A program made the position numbers and the translations under genes. From Pachyseris speciosa (Eukaryota > Cnidaria > Anthozoa > Scleractinia > Pachyseridae): a stretch of 64,000 bases of DNA. Below are positions 28,825 to 39,357 of the stretch, one piece after another (the first letter of the stretch is position 1; each line of letters opens with the position of its first letter). The stretch lies in contig JAEMWC010000165.1 in assembly GCA_016490735.1 (NCBI GenBank), positions 212,501 to 276,500 of the forward strand, written 5' to 3'. The notes below the pieces were generated by a model. The model was not told the origin of the DNA. It ran no database searches and saw nothing but the letters and a program-made list of their open reading frames with translations.

Positions 28825-29441
28825 TACGATCGTAAGCATTCAAGCTTTAAATTCATGACTAATGACCTGGGTGATAGAAACACTTCCATGCAAATGGTGA
28901 GAATTTATTTATTTATTTTTGTTTAGTTTTGTTTGTTGTTGTTGTTGCAGTTGTTGTTGTTTTTTTTTTTAACTTTTTCCAGGTCTACTATTAAGCTCTA
29001 AGCAGAGAGATCTGTAGTAAGTGACAACTGAATACAAAGCTCCGAAGCAAAAGTTTCCAGTACAATTTTAGTTAAATATCACAGTAACCCTTGGTTAATC
29101 GCACTTTCAATAGCTGGGCCCAGATGTATATGATTGGGCCCATAAGGGCCTAAAGTGAAACTTAATAGTACTTTAAGGATTTGGAAGGAGGGAAATAGTT
29201 GTGTTTCTGGGTAAAGAGAAACCTAGCAATATGCTTGGGGAGTTGGGCATGGTGAAGGAAAGAACTGGGATTGAGATAAGGGTCTTTTCGGGAACTAACA
29301 AACCAATGTGCTTAAAGCATTTGAGGTCTTAGCGGCAGCACTCCACCTTTATTCCTTTCCCTGCTTAACTAAAAAAAAAGAACGAGAAACTAAAAGGAAG
29401 TGGGCTGGTTTAACACCGAATGGTAAGAAAATATACCTACC
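28825..29441. other. Intergenic sequence beyond Mav1, 3' side of the carbonic-anhydrase-like gene
   Basis: No gene seen. A TTTATT at 29348-29353 (AATAAA on the minus strand) is about 90 bases past the stop of the carbonic-anhydrase-like gene and is its likely poly-A signal. A GTTGTTGTT tract lies near 28930. Confidence 0.5.
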
Positions 29442-29543
29442 TCAGAAGTTCCCCTCCACCTTTCTACCGTTCAGAGGAGTGGTCGGCCGAAAGTTGTCAC
29501 ACTCCGACCCTTGCTTGGACGTCAGTTTCTTGAAGACGGACAG
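29442..29543 (-). CDS. CA-related last exon: NFRPTTPLNGRKV
   Basis: 34 codons including TGA. Acceptor TTGTTTTAG. Contains the conserved C-terminal DNFRP...LNGR motif and a Cys that may pair with the N-terminal one. Confidence 0.9.
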   Translation of the reverse strand: MSVFKKLTSKQGSECDNFRPTTPLNGRKVEGNF

Positions 29544-32500
29544 CTAAAACAATCAATCATTATATCACTCAATTGAACTGGCATTCATATATTTACGAAA
29601 CAGTAAATTTATCAATAAATTAATCAACCAGGAGCAGTCGGATACTAATTCCGTTTCCTTGCCAATATCGGCCTTCCTAAAAATAACTCTAACAAAACTC
29701 GGTGATAGATTCCTGACGTGAAATCCTGGAATAATGTTAATCGGCTTTAAAACAAATGTGGCCATTGCCTAGAAGTTGTTGTATGTGAGTGATACTTAGA
29801 GCTTCATTTCGGCACTTGGCTTTATGAGCTTAAAAGCGTTGAACAGTCTATTAATAGCATCCTTCAGTGCAAGCCACGATTTAGTGCTGTCTCTGTAGAA
29901 TTGTAGTGTGTAGATTAAAATTCAATCCGAAAAGTGAAAACTATCAAGCGTTTCTTGAAAATTCTATTTTGGCATTTATATTTATTTGATAGCGAAAACG
30001 TAAGCTACCTGCTCATTTGTGACCTCTGCTGGATTCTTCATCACAATCCATCGCACGGATTGATAACAGGGAGGGGTCGTTAGGGAACCCCTATAAGTAT
30101 AAAATGGCGCATGCTCCTTGGCAAGGTCTGGAACAAGGTCGGCTAAGGTCAGATTATCAGCCGGGGTATACACGGGGACACTTGATCCTGAAATTGAATT
30201 CAATGAAATTGTTTGCAGCCGGTATATTAAATAAGGCAATTAGACTGAATGGTGCTGTTATGAGTACAAATAAACAAGAAGTTTTGGTTAATGAATTTCA
30301 TTTTCAAATAAAAACCTAATTAATATTCAAACAAACCTTCGACTGCAACATCGTCAACTTGATCAATGATGCTATCCAAAGCTTCGTTCGTGGACTTTCC
30401 AAGCTTCCAAAAAAAAAAAAAGATTAAAAGAATAATAATAAAATAAAAAAAAAACAACAATTAACTAGATATGATTTTACGATTTTCTAGATTGACAGCG
30501 ACAAAGATGGTACACTATACATTGAGCCAATAGTCACCTTCAGAAGAACAGAAATTCCCGCTAGACCGTCTTGCAGTGGTGCCGCATTTTCATAACTTCC
30601 GTACTCTGTGTTGTAAAACATCAGCTGCAACTAAGAACAACCAGATGATATCTCCATATTACATGAATGTTATCAGGCGTTATCAAGAGAAGAACGCTTA
30701 TTTGTCTGCACACGACTGATGCATGATCAAGGGCGATGAATAATGTTTGAACACCTATTGTAAAAAGGTTCACTGGACATTCCAGGAAGGTTAATCATGG
30801 CGAAACGTTAAGGCAAGTGTTCCTAAACATCATTACAGCAAAAATGTTATCAGCACAAAGCCAGCTTATTTGGGAGGTGTCATCTTAAGCATTTAAAAAG
30901 TCTGTTATGGGAAGGGAATGTATCGTGTAAAGTATCTCACAATAGTTTCTTGATCTAAGAAGTAGGGTTAGGAAATTTTTAGCATTGAACAAACACAATC
31001 CTTAAGCTGACTTGATGTATTACGCGGGGTATCTCTTGTGGTTCAATTTTAGGGTATGGAAATGTATGATATATATTTTAAAACAAAGGTAGAACCAATT
31101 TAAACCAAACAACGAGGATAAAATTGAATCACAACACATCCAAAAAGAACGCTTGTCCCTTCAATTAGACTGCAGCGAGGCAGAAAGTTACGACTATCCT
31201 TAGAGACTGGGGTTAGCCGCCATGGCATTCAGAAGCTGTTTGCAACGCTCCACAATATGGGCTCGTTTGCTTTTTTCTGACTGCACGGTTTTGTCGTATA
31301 ATTTAACCCAAGTTTAGTTTAGCTTTTTGGGAATGTCTCCTAAACCTGCAAATGGGAAGGAAGCGCTCCAAGAGAGGTTCGCGTTCGTCGGTCAACAGCG
31401 AGGATATGGCGTTCTACGGTCGACTCAAGGAGGGTATAGATGCCCTAAGAGAAGCCATGGAGGCGGGTTTCGCAGGTTTGCGGTCTGACATGGATAAACT
31501 GAGGTACGAATTTAAATCAGACATAAAAAAGATTGAGCGTGAGGTTAAAGAAATTACCCAGGGTCTGAACTCGACTCAAGGAGATGTTGAATTACTCAAG
31601 GAACAGACAGAGAAGTATCTCAAAGAAATGGGTGCCGAAATGCATATGGCCGCCTTACGAAGTAAAATCGAAAGATTGGAGCAACGACTCAACACAGAAA
31701 TCGAAAACAATATTAAACTTGAACAATATACCCGAAGAGAAAATTTACGTTTCAATAATATCATCGAAACGGATGAAGAAGACTGTAAAGCGCTTGTGTG
31801 TGACATTATTAGTAAGGATTTGGGATTTGATATCGATGGTATTCGCTTTCATGCTGTGCATAGAGTGGGACAGAAACGGGAAGGAAGATGTCGGCCGATT
31901 ATTGCAAGATTTTTAAGTCGCGAAGATCGGGATGAGGTCTGGAAACACAGAGGCAAGCTAAAACACTCTGTTGATCATACGGGCGCGTATGTAACGGAAG
32001 GCAATGATGAAGGCGAGAAACTAACATGGATTAACAAACGCAAAAGTCATTGAAAGATTTTTATTTATTAATAACGAAAAATACAACTTTCAAAATGTTC
32101 CAGACTTTCTTAAATAATGTTTTTTCGTATCTCTTTCATCACTAATTTGCATCTTTTTGTCTTCTCGGTTTCTTTCTCCCGTCTTAAAAAAGGCTGTTAA
32201 TGAACCCTTTTGATCGTTCTTTGCTAAGTAGGCTGCTAAGAATCCGCTCTACAATGTCTTTTATTAGATGTGTTACTACTACGTGGTATTTGTGTATTTG
32301 TTTGGAATGGTTTTCACAACTTGGTAAAAACCGCTTTTTTTCCTTTGTGTTATTTGTCTGTTTCAAGGTTTCTCTTTATTTCTGTCGCAACTTAATTCCT
32401 TTAACACTCAGTGGCTGGCCAGCTTGCAACATCCACTTTTCAATTTTCTATTCAGTAGCAATGAATTTCAGTATTTGTTCTCTTAATGTGAGAGGGCTGG

Positions 32501-35500
32501 GGGACAGCTTGAAGAGACGTGAAGTGTTCAATTGGCTCAGAAAGAAGAAATACTCTATCTATATGCTTCAAGAAGTGCATTGTTCCGAAAAGAAAAATCC
32601 CTTGTGGTCTGCACAATGGGGGTATAAAACGATTTTTTATGACAACGCCAGTAGTAACCAGGGTGGAGTTGCTATGATATTTAATAATAGTTTTGTTTTA
32701 AACATTAGCAAACTATTTTCTGATCCAAATGGCAGATACATAATTTGTGACATCGAGATTGATCAGAAATATATTACTTTAGCGACACTGTATGCACCTA
32801 ATAATGATGACTCGGGTTTCTTTGAAACGCTTTTGGCCCATTTGATTGTTTTGGAATGTGATGATATAATTTTAGGCGGTGATTTTAACTTTATTTTAGA
32901 CGTAGATGCAGACAAACAAGGCGGGATTCCCACTACCCACAGAAAGTGTCCTGAAAGTGTCAGAGACTTTGCTACTAAACGTGATCTAGTTGATGCGTGG
33001 AGAGTCTTAAATCCGGGTGGCCGCTTATACACTTGGCGTCGAAGAAAGCCTGAAGTCTCTTGTCGGCTGGATTTTTTCCTTGCAAGCCAAAGTCTTATGT
33101 GTGATGTTACGGGGGCTAATATTTCTGCCGGCTACAAAACAGACCATTCGTTAAAAGATATCAACTTTGCTTCACACTCTAATTTAAGAGGACCGGGTTT
33201 CTGGAAACTTAAATTAATATCTCCTTCCTGAATGAAATTGAGTATATAAATCAAATTCGAACAGACATTGAAGAAACCCACAACGAATATATGCATGATA
33301 AGGCGGTAAACAATGCTTTGTTGTGGGAGATGATTAAGCTTAAAATCAAAAATGCCACCGCAAAAAAGCCCAAATTTCACGTCGTGCAGAACAACTCGAG
33401 GAGGAAATTAACGACTTACAACACTTTATTGATTCTAACGAAATCAACACAACATAGAGCAATTGTTTTCAATTATTTAGAAAACAAAAGAAGGGAACTT
33501 GAAAGAATTATTGAATACAAGACGAAGGGTTCAATATTGAGGGCTAGATGTAGGTGGTTTAAGTATTCACTAAATCTAGAAAAAAGACATTTTAAGCAAG
33601 CAACGATCTCTCAACTAAATAAGCAGATGGAAGTTTTATAACAACGAACAAGGAGATTCTAAATCATTGCGAAGCTTTTTATAAAAAGCTTTACCTATCC
33701 AAAATAAGTTCCACTGGTGATAAGTATGATGACCTCTTTTTCGATGAATCTTCACATAAGAAATTAAGCCAGTTTGAACAGGGGCTCTGTGAGGACCCTT
33801 TGACGAAGGAGGAATGTCTAAGAACTGTGAAAGAAATGGAATGTAATAAAACACCAGGTTCCGATGGTTTACCGGCCGAGTTTTACAAAGTTTTCTGGAA
33901 AGACGTATTTGATTTCCTTATTAACTCTTACAACTGTGCATACCTTTGCGGGCATCTTTCTGTTTCTCAAAAACGCGATATTATCAAACTCCCAAAAAAT
34001 GACAGTGAAATTTATTTTGTTAAAAATTGGCGCCCAATATCTCTGTTAAACTGTGATTATAAAATAGCCGCAAAGGTTATCGCGAATCGTCTAAAACGTG
34101 CTCTTCCTAATCTTATGGATCACGACCAGACTGGGTTTCTTAACGGCGTCGACAAAACCAGGATCGGATCGGATCGGATCGGATCGAATCACGGATCGGA
34201 TCGGATCACGGATCGGATCGGATCACGGATAGGATCACGGATTGGAAAAAAGTAATAAACAAAAAGTATATTACAATGAACATTAGAGAAATGCTGACAT
34301 ACTGTGACATATTACGTGACATATTGGAGCTTAGGCCCTACTGAAAGTGATTTCCCGCCACGGAAAGTGATTTCCCGACATGTAGTCTCCTTCACGGCTG
34401 TCGCCATGGACGAAAGCAAGCGGAAAGGACGCATTATTTTATCATTCAGTCATAATTTCTTTTTTTAATATCATCTCACGTGTTTATTTACTTTTCTATA
34501 TTTGATAATATTTTAGAAAGGGCAAGAGAAGAGACGAAAAACGAGGTGGGGAGTAACGTTTTTTAGATGTGACGATTAAAGTGTAGTGTACGCGAGCGAT
34601 TCATTTAGTTAAAGCCATGTTGGCTTCTTCTATGAACTCGCTCAGCTCCTCTTAACCTAAATCGCAATTATTATACGCCAAACGACTTATATTCCACGAG
34701 TATATGGAACTCAATGATGAACAGTTAGACATCGCACAATAATTTTGGCCATCTAGTTGTGAAATCATCACGTATTTTTCGTATTGTAATATTATAATAA
34801 TCCTGACAAACCCCTTGGCTCTTTTAATAATCAGATATAATATAACCACTGTGACCAAAAATATGCTCGTTGATAAATTATTTTATATGGAAAGCGACAA
34901 GTATTTTTTTTTTTCAAAAAACACGTGAGATGATATTAAAAAAAGAAATTATAACTGAATGATAAAATAATGCGTCCCTTCCGCTTGCTTTCGTCCATGG
35001 CGACAGCCGTGAAGGAAAACTCACTTTCCATGGCGGGAAATCGCTTTCAGTAGGGCCTAAGCTCCAATATGTCACGCAATATGTCACAGTATGTCAGCAT
35101 TTCTCCAATGTTCATTGTAATATATTTTTTGTTTATTACTTTTTTTCCGATCCGTGATCCGATCAGATCCGATCCGATCCTGATTTTGTCGACGCCGGTT
35201 TCTTAAGGGCAGATTTATCGGGGAAAATATTAGACTTGTTGATGCTACCATATTAAGTACACAGCCACCAAAAATATTCCAGGGCTACTGCTATTTCTTG
35301 ATTTTGAAAAGGCTTTTGATACGGTGGAATGGTCTTTTTTTCATTCAAAAAACCTTTCGGCATTTTAATTTTGGCCCGACAATTATCAACTGGATCAAAC
35401 TTTTCTATAACGACACGGAAAGCTGTATTTTGAAGACTGAACTGTAACGGATGGTCAAGTGATTTTTTCAAACTTGGGAGAGGGGTAAGGCAAGGCTGCC

Positions 35501-38500
35501 CTCTTTCGCCTTACTTATTTATTCTTTGCATAGAAGTTCTTGCAGAAGTTATAAGGAAAAATTACGATATCAAAGGAGTAACGCTCAACGGACGCGAAGT
35601 TATAATAAGTCAATATGCTGACGATACCACTCTGATCTTAGATGGGTCAAGTAGCTCCCTTACTACCTCTTTGAGGGTATTGGATTTATTCAGCAAAATA
35701 TCCGGACTCCGCCTAAACCGCAAAAATCTGAAGCATTTTGGATTGGTGCTAACGCAGGTAGTGAGGAGAAGCTCTGCCCCGAAATGGATGAGCGATAAGG
35801 TTAAGACTTTAGGTGTATGGTTGTCCACTGACCCGGTACTTATGATGAAAGCAAATTACGATGAAAAGCTAGTCTGGGCTGTTGGGAATTGCGTCGTTTA
35901 AGTCTATTAGGTAAAATAACAGTTTTGAAAAAAAATTTAACTGTTTTGAAACTCGTCTACATTTTGTCGTCCCTGCCAACGGACCATGAAGCAGTCAAAG
36001 AAGTTAATAATCTTTTCTTATAATTTTCTGTGGAGTGGTAGGGCTGACAAAATTAAGTGTGATCGATATCATGATAAGCGACTACGAACAAGTTGGACTA
36101 AAAATGATTGACGTCACTAGCTTTGTCAAAGCTTTAAAGTCGAACTGGATTAAGAAATATCCAGACCAAAATAACCTCGCAAAATGGAAACTCTTCTTTG
36201 ACTCGCATCTACATGATTTTGGTGGCGCTACCATTTTTAAAGGTAATTTGAACCAGAAAGATTTGTTAACGGTCGGAATATCAGATCCTTTTCTTCTAGA
36301 ACTACTGCAAATTTGGTCAGAAATAGCCTTTGAAGATCGCATGGCTTCCATCACCCAGCTCCGTTCACAATCCATCTGGCTTAACTCCCTTGTACGAATC
36401 GGAAATAAACCAATTTACTTAAAGCCGTGGGCTGCCAGCGGAATTCAAACTATCAGCGACCTAATGACCACGAGTCCACTTTTCTGTCTTTCTCAGATTT
36501 TAAAGATCGTTATAAAATTAACCCTTCTTTTTGTCCTTCCTCGGTGTGATTTCAGGCATAAAGTATTTGTGGAATAAAACCAAACAAGAGAGGCCTACTG
36601 AAAAATCTCACTACGATAACTTTCGTCTAAAATTCTTAAAGCCAGCAAATCAACCCGAGTTGTGCATCGAAAGCTAGTAGAAAAATGGCGAAAGAAGCCC
36701 CAAAAGAGTCAAATGAAATGGTCAATAGACTGCATAATCGAACAAAATGAACCTGTGGACTGGGTAGCCATATATCGAAACCGTTTGAGTGTACTAAAAT
36801 TTCAAAACTTTTGGTATTTCAGTTTAAGCTCTTCCGTAGAAGACTTGCCACTAATAATGTTTTTGGAAAGAAATTAACCTTACTGATAACAACCTTTGTA
36901 GCTTCTGCCAAGAGGAGAGGAAACACTACTACACTTATTCTGGAACTGTGCTGTAACTTCTTCTTTTTGGCGAGATTTTAAGAACTGGCTGCTCAGAGAG
37001 AATCCCCTGCTGTTGTTCGATTTATCACTTTCGTTAGTTATTGGTATAAAGCTCCAACCCTTAAAAAACAAATATCATTACTTTTTATTTTTAGTCGCGA
37101 GATTCTACATTTGGACTTGCAGAATACGCGGTCAATGCCCCAAAATAGAAGGCTTTCCCTCTTTCCTCTCATATTACAATCCACCAATTAATAATATTTT
37201 TTTTGAGGGGGGGGGGGGGTGCTGCAGGGGGCCATGAGTGCGCCATATGCGACTGTACCAATGTTTGGAGTGAAAATGTGTATCTGTTAATGTAAAATCG
37301 TGAATACTTATGTAAATGTTAATAGCTAGTATATTTTAATTGCCTTATTGTGAATAATGTACTGTGAGTAATATATTGTATGTAATGTGCTATATGAAAT
37401 GTAACGGAAATGTAAGTATTGAACTGTCATGTGCTTTATTACTAAGTAGCGTACTGTAATTCTGTAATTATATAATGTATTGTATGTAATAAAAACCTTT
37501 TTTTTGGAAAAAAAAATAGAAACTGCGCTGAATGCAGCTCACGAGTTCTTAGCGCCTCTTGGCTGAAATCTGGGGATATTTAACAAGATCAAACATGATC
37601 ATTGTTTTATCCTGTCATTAAATTTACAGTTTAGTGAATTAATTACAGAAAAAGCTCGTGAAGCCACAATGTTTCTTTCCGACACACCAAACTAAGTAGA
37701 TCGCTTGACTGTGGCGTTTGTAGGACGAATATTGAGTGTACCATAATTGGACATAATTGGACATCGTTCCACCTTTGACGTTGACTTTTCAAGAGCATAC
37801 CAGCCAATAGGGATTTTTATATAATTATTTTCCTAAAAACTTGAGCTATGGGTTTATGCTACGTTAAAATTTCCCAGGACCAGTTTGGCTAATTCGGGGC
37901 CCAATACCAGTTTTCACTGCGTTTATATTATGATTTTTAATCTCTCTCTCAAAACTGATTCTTGCGAATGGACCAAGCGAGTGAACTGATATCAGATACA
38001 TGACTTTGGGGATTCTAGATATTTTTGTTTCTGGAGAATAGCTTTCTCTGTCTTCTGGTTTTATGCGCTTAATCTGTAAGGGCTTAAATTTAAGGAGGGG
38101 TATTGAGGTATTGAGAAAACAAGGAAACTAATGGATTTTTAATCTCTTTCTCAAACCAGCTTCTATCGAATCTAGCAAGGGAGTTTATCACTGATATCAG
38201 ATATAAATTGATACGTGACTTTGGTGATTATATACATTGTTGTTTCTGGAGAATAGCTTTTCTTTGTTTCTGGTTTTATAGCTCCTTCATATGTAATTAA
38301 GGGCTCGAATTTAGCGAGGAACAAAAGAAAATTAAGAACACAAGCAAACTAATGGGGAAATTTAATGAAAGACAAAGGAATGAGGTAGATGTTGACCTAC
38401 CTTCCTCCTTAACTAAAGGTCATGGTTGCAGCAGGAGTATGTTGCAGCAACCAATTATTAGGATGGGGTTTGGGAAGGGAACGAGAGGATAAACGTGCTA

Positions 38501-39357
38501 CTCGGTTATTTATTATTACGAGAAAAGTCTTACCTCTGCTGGGGAAGGTTTTCCGTCTATTTTGTGCTCAGAGCCCCTGTCCGTGTCGCATCCAAAATGA
38601 ATGTTCAAATCATGGAGTTCAAAATTTTTGTTGTTCAATGGAACTCCGGTGAGATTGCAAGTACCTCTTGCACTATCAGCAGTAAGTACTGGCTCATGGC
38701 CGTTGTTTAGCAGGATTCCATTGAACAAACCTTTGTCGTTATCACAGGAGATGTCCAGTTCACCTAGCGACGAATCTGACTCTACGTCCTTGGTTATAAT
38801 ATCAACTGGTGATTGAACAGGTTGTCGACATGCACTGGCGACGTTTTCCCATCCGCGAGGACCGTAAACTGATCGGCAAAGAAAGAAAAGTAAAATTTAA
38901 CTATTTTCGAATGAGAAATTTCCGCAATTCCTTTATGAAACATATAGAGTTAAATGAGCAGTGTGTGGTAGCCTGAATGCAGGCTCGTTCAAGCAAGATG
39001 TAAGACGTGATTTACATACGATGTTCAAGGGATCTCTTATTAAGCTCCCAACCAAATAATAATGACATGTCCTCTTCTTACCTCAATATCTCCTCATGGT
39101 AGTAAACCTATAATAGATCGAGGGTCACTTATATAAATGCAACGGAGTGGACATAGGACACCGATTGTAATCGAAGACAATGTGTAAAATCTTACAGGTT
39201 AGCGGTATCATTACTACAGGCCTCCAAGCATGGTTAAGAGTGCGACGACGTTGGATTAGTTGTAGTACTTATTTTTTAATAATAGACAACTAAATTGAGA
39301 AAAAAACTTCCTTACTTCCAGTCTGCCTATCACTATCACCATATTTCCAAGTGGTTT
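29442..39357 (-). CDS. Alpha-carbonic-anhydrase-related protein, 6 exons seen, two zinc ligands replaced
   Basis: Exons in coding order: 39357-39316, 38868-38534, 30630-30538, 30403-30337, 30187-30009, 29543-29442. All junctions are GT/AG and in phase; the signal-peptide exon was not found. Family landmarks: YGPRGWENV and QSPVDI (N-terminal part), GILLNNGH, DRGSEHKIDGKPSPAE, NTEYGSY, GSLTTPPCYQSVRWIV, NFRPTTPLNGRKV. Alpha-CA normally binds zinc through three histidines. Here the first (FHFHWG) reads LNIHFG with Asn, the second is kept, and the third (ELHLVHW) reads ELQLMFY with Gln. So it probably cannot hydrate CO2, like vertebrate CARPs and the CA-like domains of RPTPs. The intron 30631-38533 holds a LINE and a DNA element. 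Confidence 0.9.
30009..30187 (-). CDS. CA-related exon: FYTYRGSLTTPPCYQSVRW
   Basis: Contains the gatekeeper threonine region SLTTPPC, well kept although the zinc site is not. Acceptor AATTTCAG, donor GTAGCT. Confidence 0.92.
30337..30403 (-). CDS. CA-related exon: LGKSTNEALDSIIDQV
   Basis: 67 nt between a T-rich acceptor (the A-run on the plus strand) and donor GTTTGT. Matches the family stretch after FLK(L/V). Confidence 0.85.
30538..30630 (-). CDS. CA-related exon: LQLMFYNTEYGSY
   Basis: 93 nt, in phase. The acceptor at TTCTTAG gives LQLMFYNTEYGSY, which aligns without gap to the usual LHLVHWNTKYGSF; the metal-binding His is Gln here. The next AG six bases on would make a shorter, gapped form. 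Confidence 0.85.
30631..31299. other. CA-related gene intron, 3' part before the LINE
   Basis: No exon or repeat recognised. A/T-rich, with several short direct sequences that do not extend to any protein match. Confidence 0.4.
31352..32053 (+). CDS. LINE ORF1 protein (coiled coil plus RRM-like)
   Basis: 233 aa, ATG start. Basic start, long coiled coil (residues about 25-130), then QYTRRENLRFNNI and a HAVHRVGQKREGRCRPIIARF stretch typical of L1 ORF1p (RNA-binding chaperone that packs LINE RNA). Shorter than usual at the C terminus, probably truncated by a frame change near the end. Confidence 0.8.
   Translation: MGRKRSKRGSRSSVNSEDMAFYGRLKEGIDALREAMEAGFAGLRSDMDKLRYEFKSDIKKIEREVKEITQGLNSTQGDVELLKEQTEKYLKEMGAEMHMAALRSKIERLEQRLNTEIENNIKLEQYTRRENLRFNNIIETDEEDCKALVCDIISKDLGFDIDGIRFHAVHRVGQKREGRCRPIIARFLSREDRDEVWKHRGKLKHSVDHTGAYVTEGNDEGEKLTWINKRKSH
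34134..34143. repeat. Target-site duplication of the MULE-like element, left copy
   Basis: GGTTTCTTAA, identical to 35197-35206; it belongs to the LINE coding sequence. Confidence 0.8.
34144..35196. mobile_element. MULE-like non-autonomous element nested in the LINE
   Basis: About 1,050 bp with long inverted repeats (about 34145-34485 and 34917-35196), ends GGCGTCGACAAAA. Flanks GGTTTCTTAA at 34134-34143 and 35197-35206 are a 10-bp target duplication, and the LINE reading continues across it. Arrays of GGATC/GATCC lie just inside both ends. Long TIRs plus a 9-11-bp duplication fit Mutator-like elements. No transposase inside. Confidence 0.8.
35197..35206. repeat. Target-site duplication of the MULE-like element, right copy
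   Basis: GGTTTCTTAA, after which the LINE RT frame resumes. Confidence 0.8.
37521..38533. other. CA-related gene intron, 5' part
   Basis: Two similar segments (around 37920-38090 and 38130-38290; both carry TTTTTAATCTCT and TTGTTTCTGGAGAATAGCTTT) form a diverged direct repeat of about 200 bp. No exon. Confidence 0.45.
38534..38868 (-). CDS. CA-related exon with substituted zinc ligand region (LNIHFG)
   Basis: Encodes 111 codons from YGPRGWENVASACRQPVQSP to GSEHKIDGKPSPAE. An extra CDTDRGSEH stretch and two cysteines suggest a secreted disulfide-bonded form. Acceptor GCCGATCAG, donor GTAAGA. Confidence 0.9.

Larger units (their letters stand above)
32461..36580 (+). pseudogene. LINE ORF2 (APE endonuclease and reverse transcriptase), broken
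   Basis: From ATG 32461 the endonuclease is readable to about 33200: LNVRGLGDSLKRREVF, LQEVHCS, GGVAMIF, LGGDFNFILD, CRLDFFL, KTDHS. Further fragments lie in shifted frames: 33291-33600 linker, 33800-34140 RT start (KTPGSDGLPAEFYK, NWRPISLLN), 35197-35640 RT core (LDFEKAFDTVEW, RGVRQGCPLSPYLF, YADD), then 35671-36580. The break between 34144 and 35196 is caused by a DNA element. Confidence 0.85.
31300..37520 (+). mobile_element. Decayed L1/Tx1-type LINE inside the CA-related gene intron
   Basis: Two-ORF LINE lying antisense to the host gene. ORF1 (31352-32053), endonuclease, reverse transcriptase with YADDTTL at about 35613-35633, and a degraded 3' part, ending near ATAAAAACC...AAAAAAAAATAG at about 37520. 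Several stops and frameshifts after 33200 make it inactive. The RT region is interrupted by a DNA element at 34144-35196. The exact 5' end and target duplications were not determined. Confidence 0.85.

Noticed and set aside
34150..34230. GGATC array as a simple microsatellite
   Set aside because: It occurs at both ends in inverted orientation just inside a 10-bp target duplication, so it is part of a DNA transposon.
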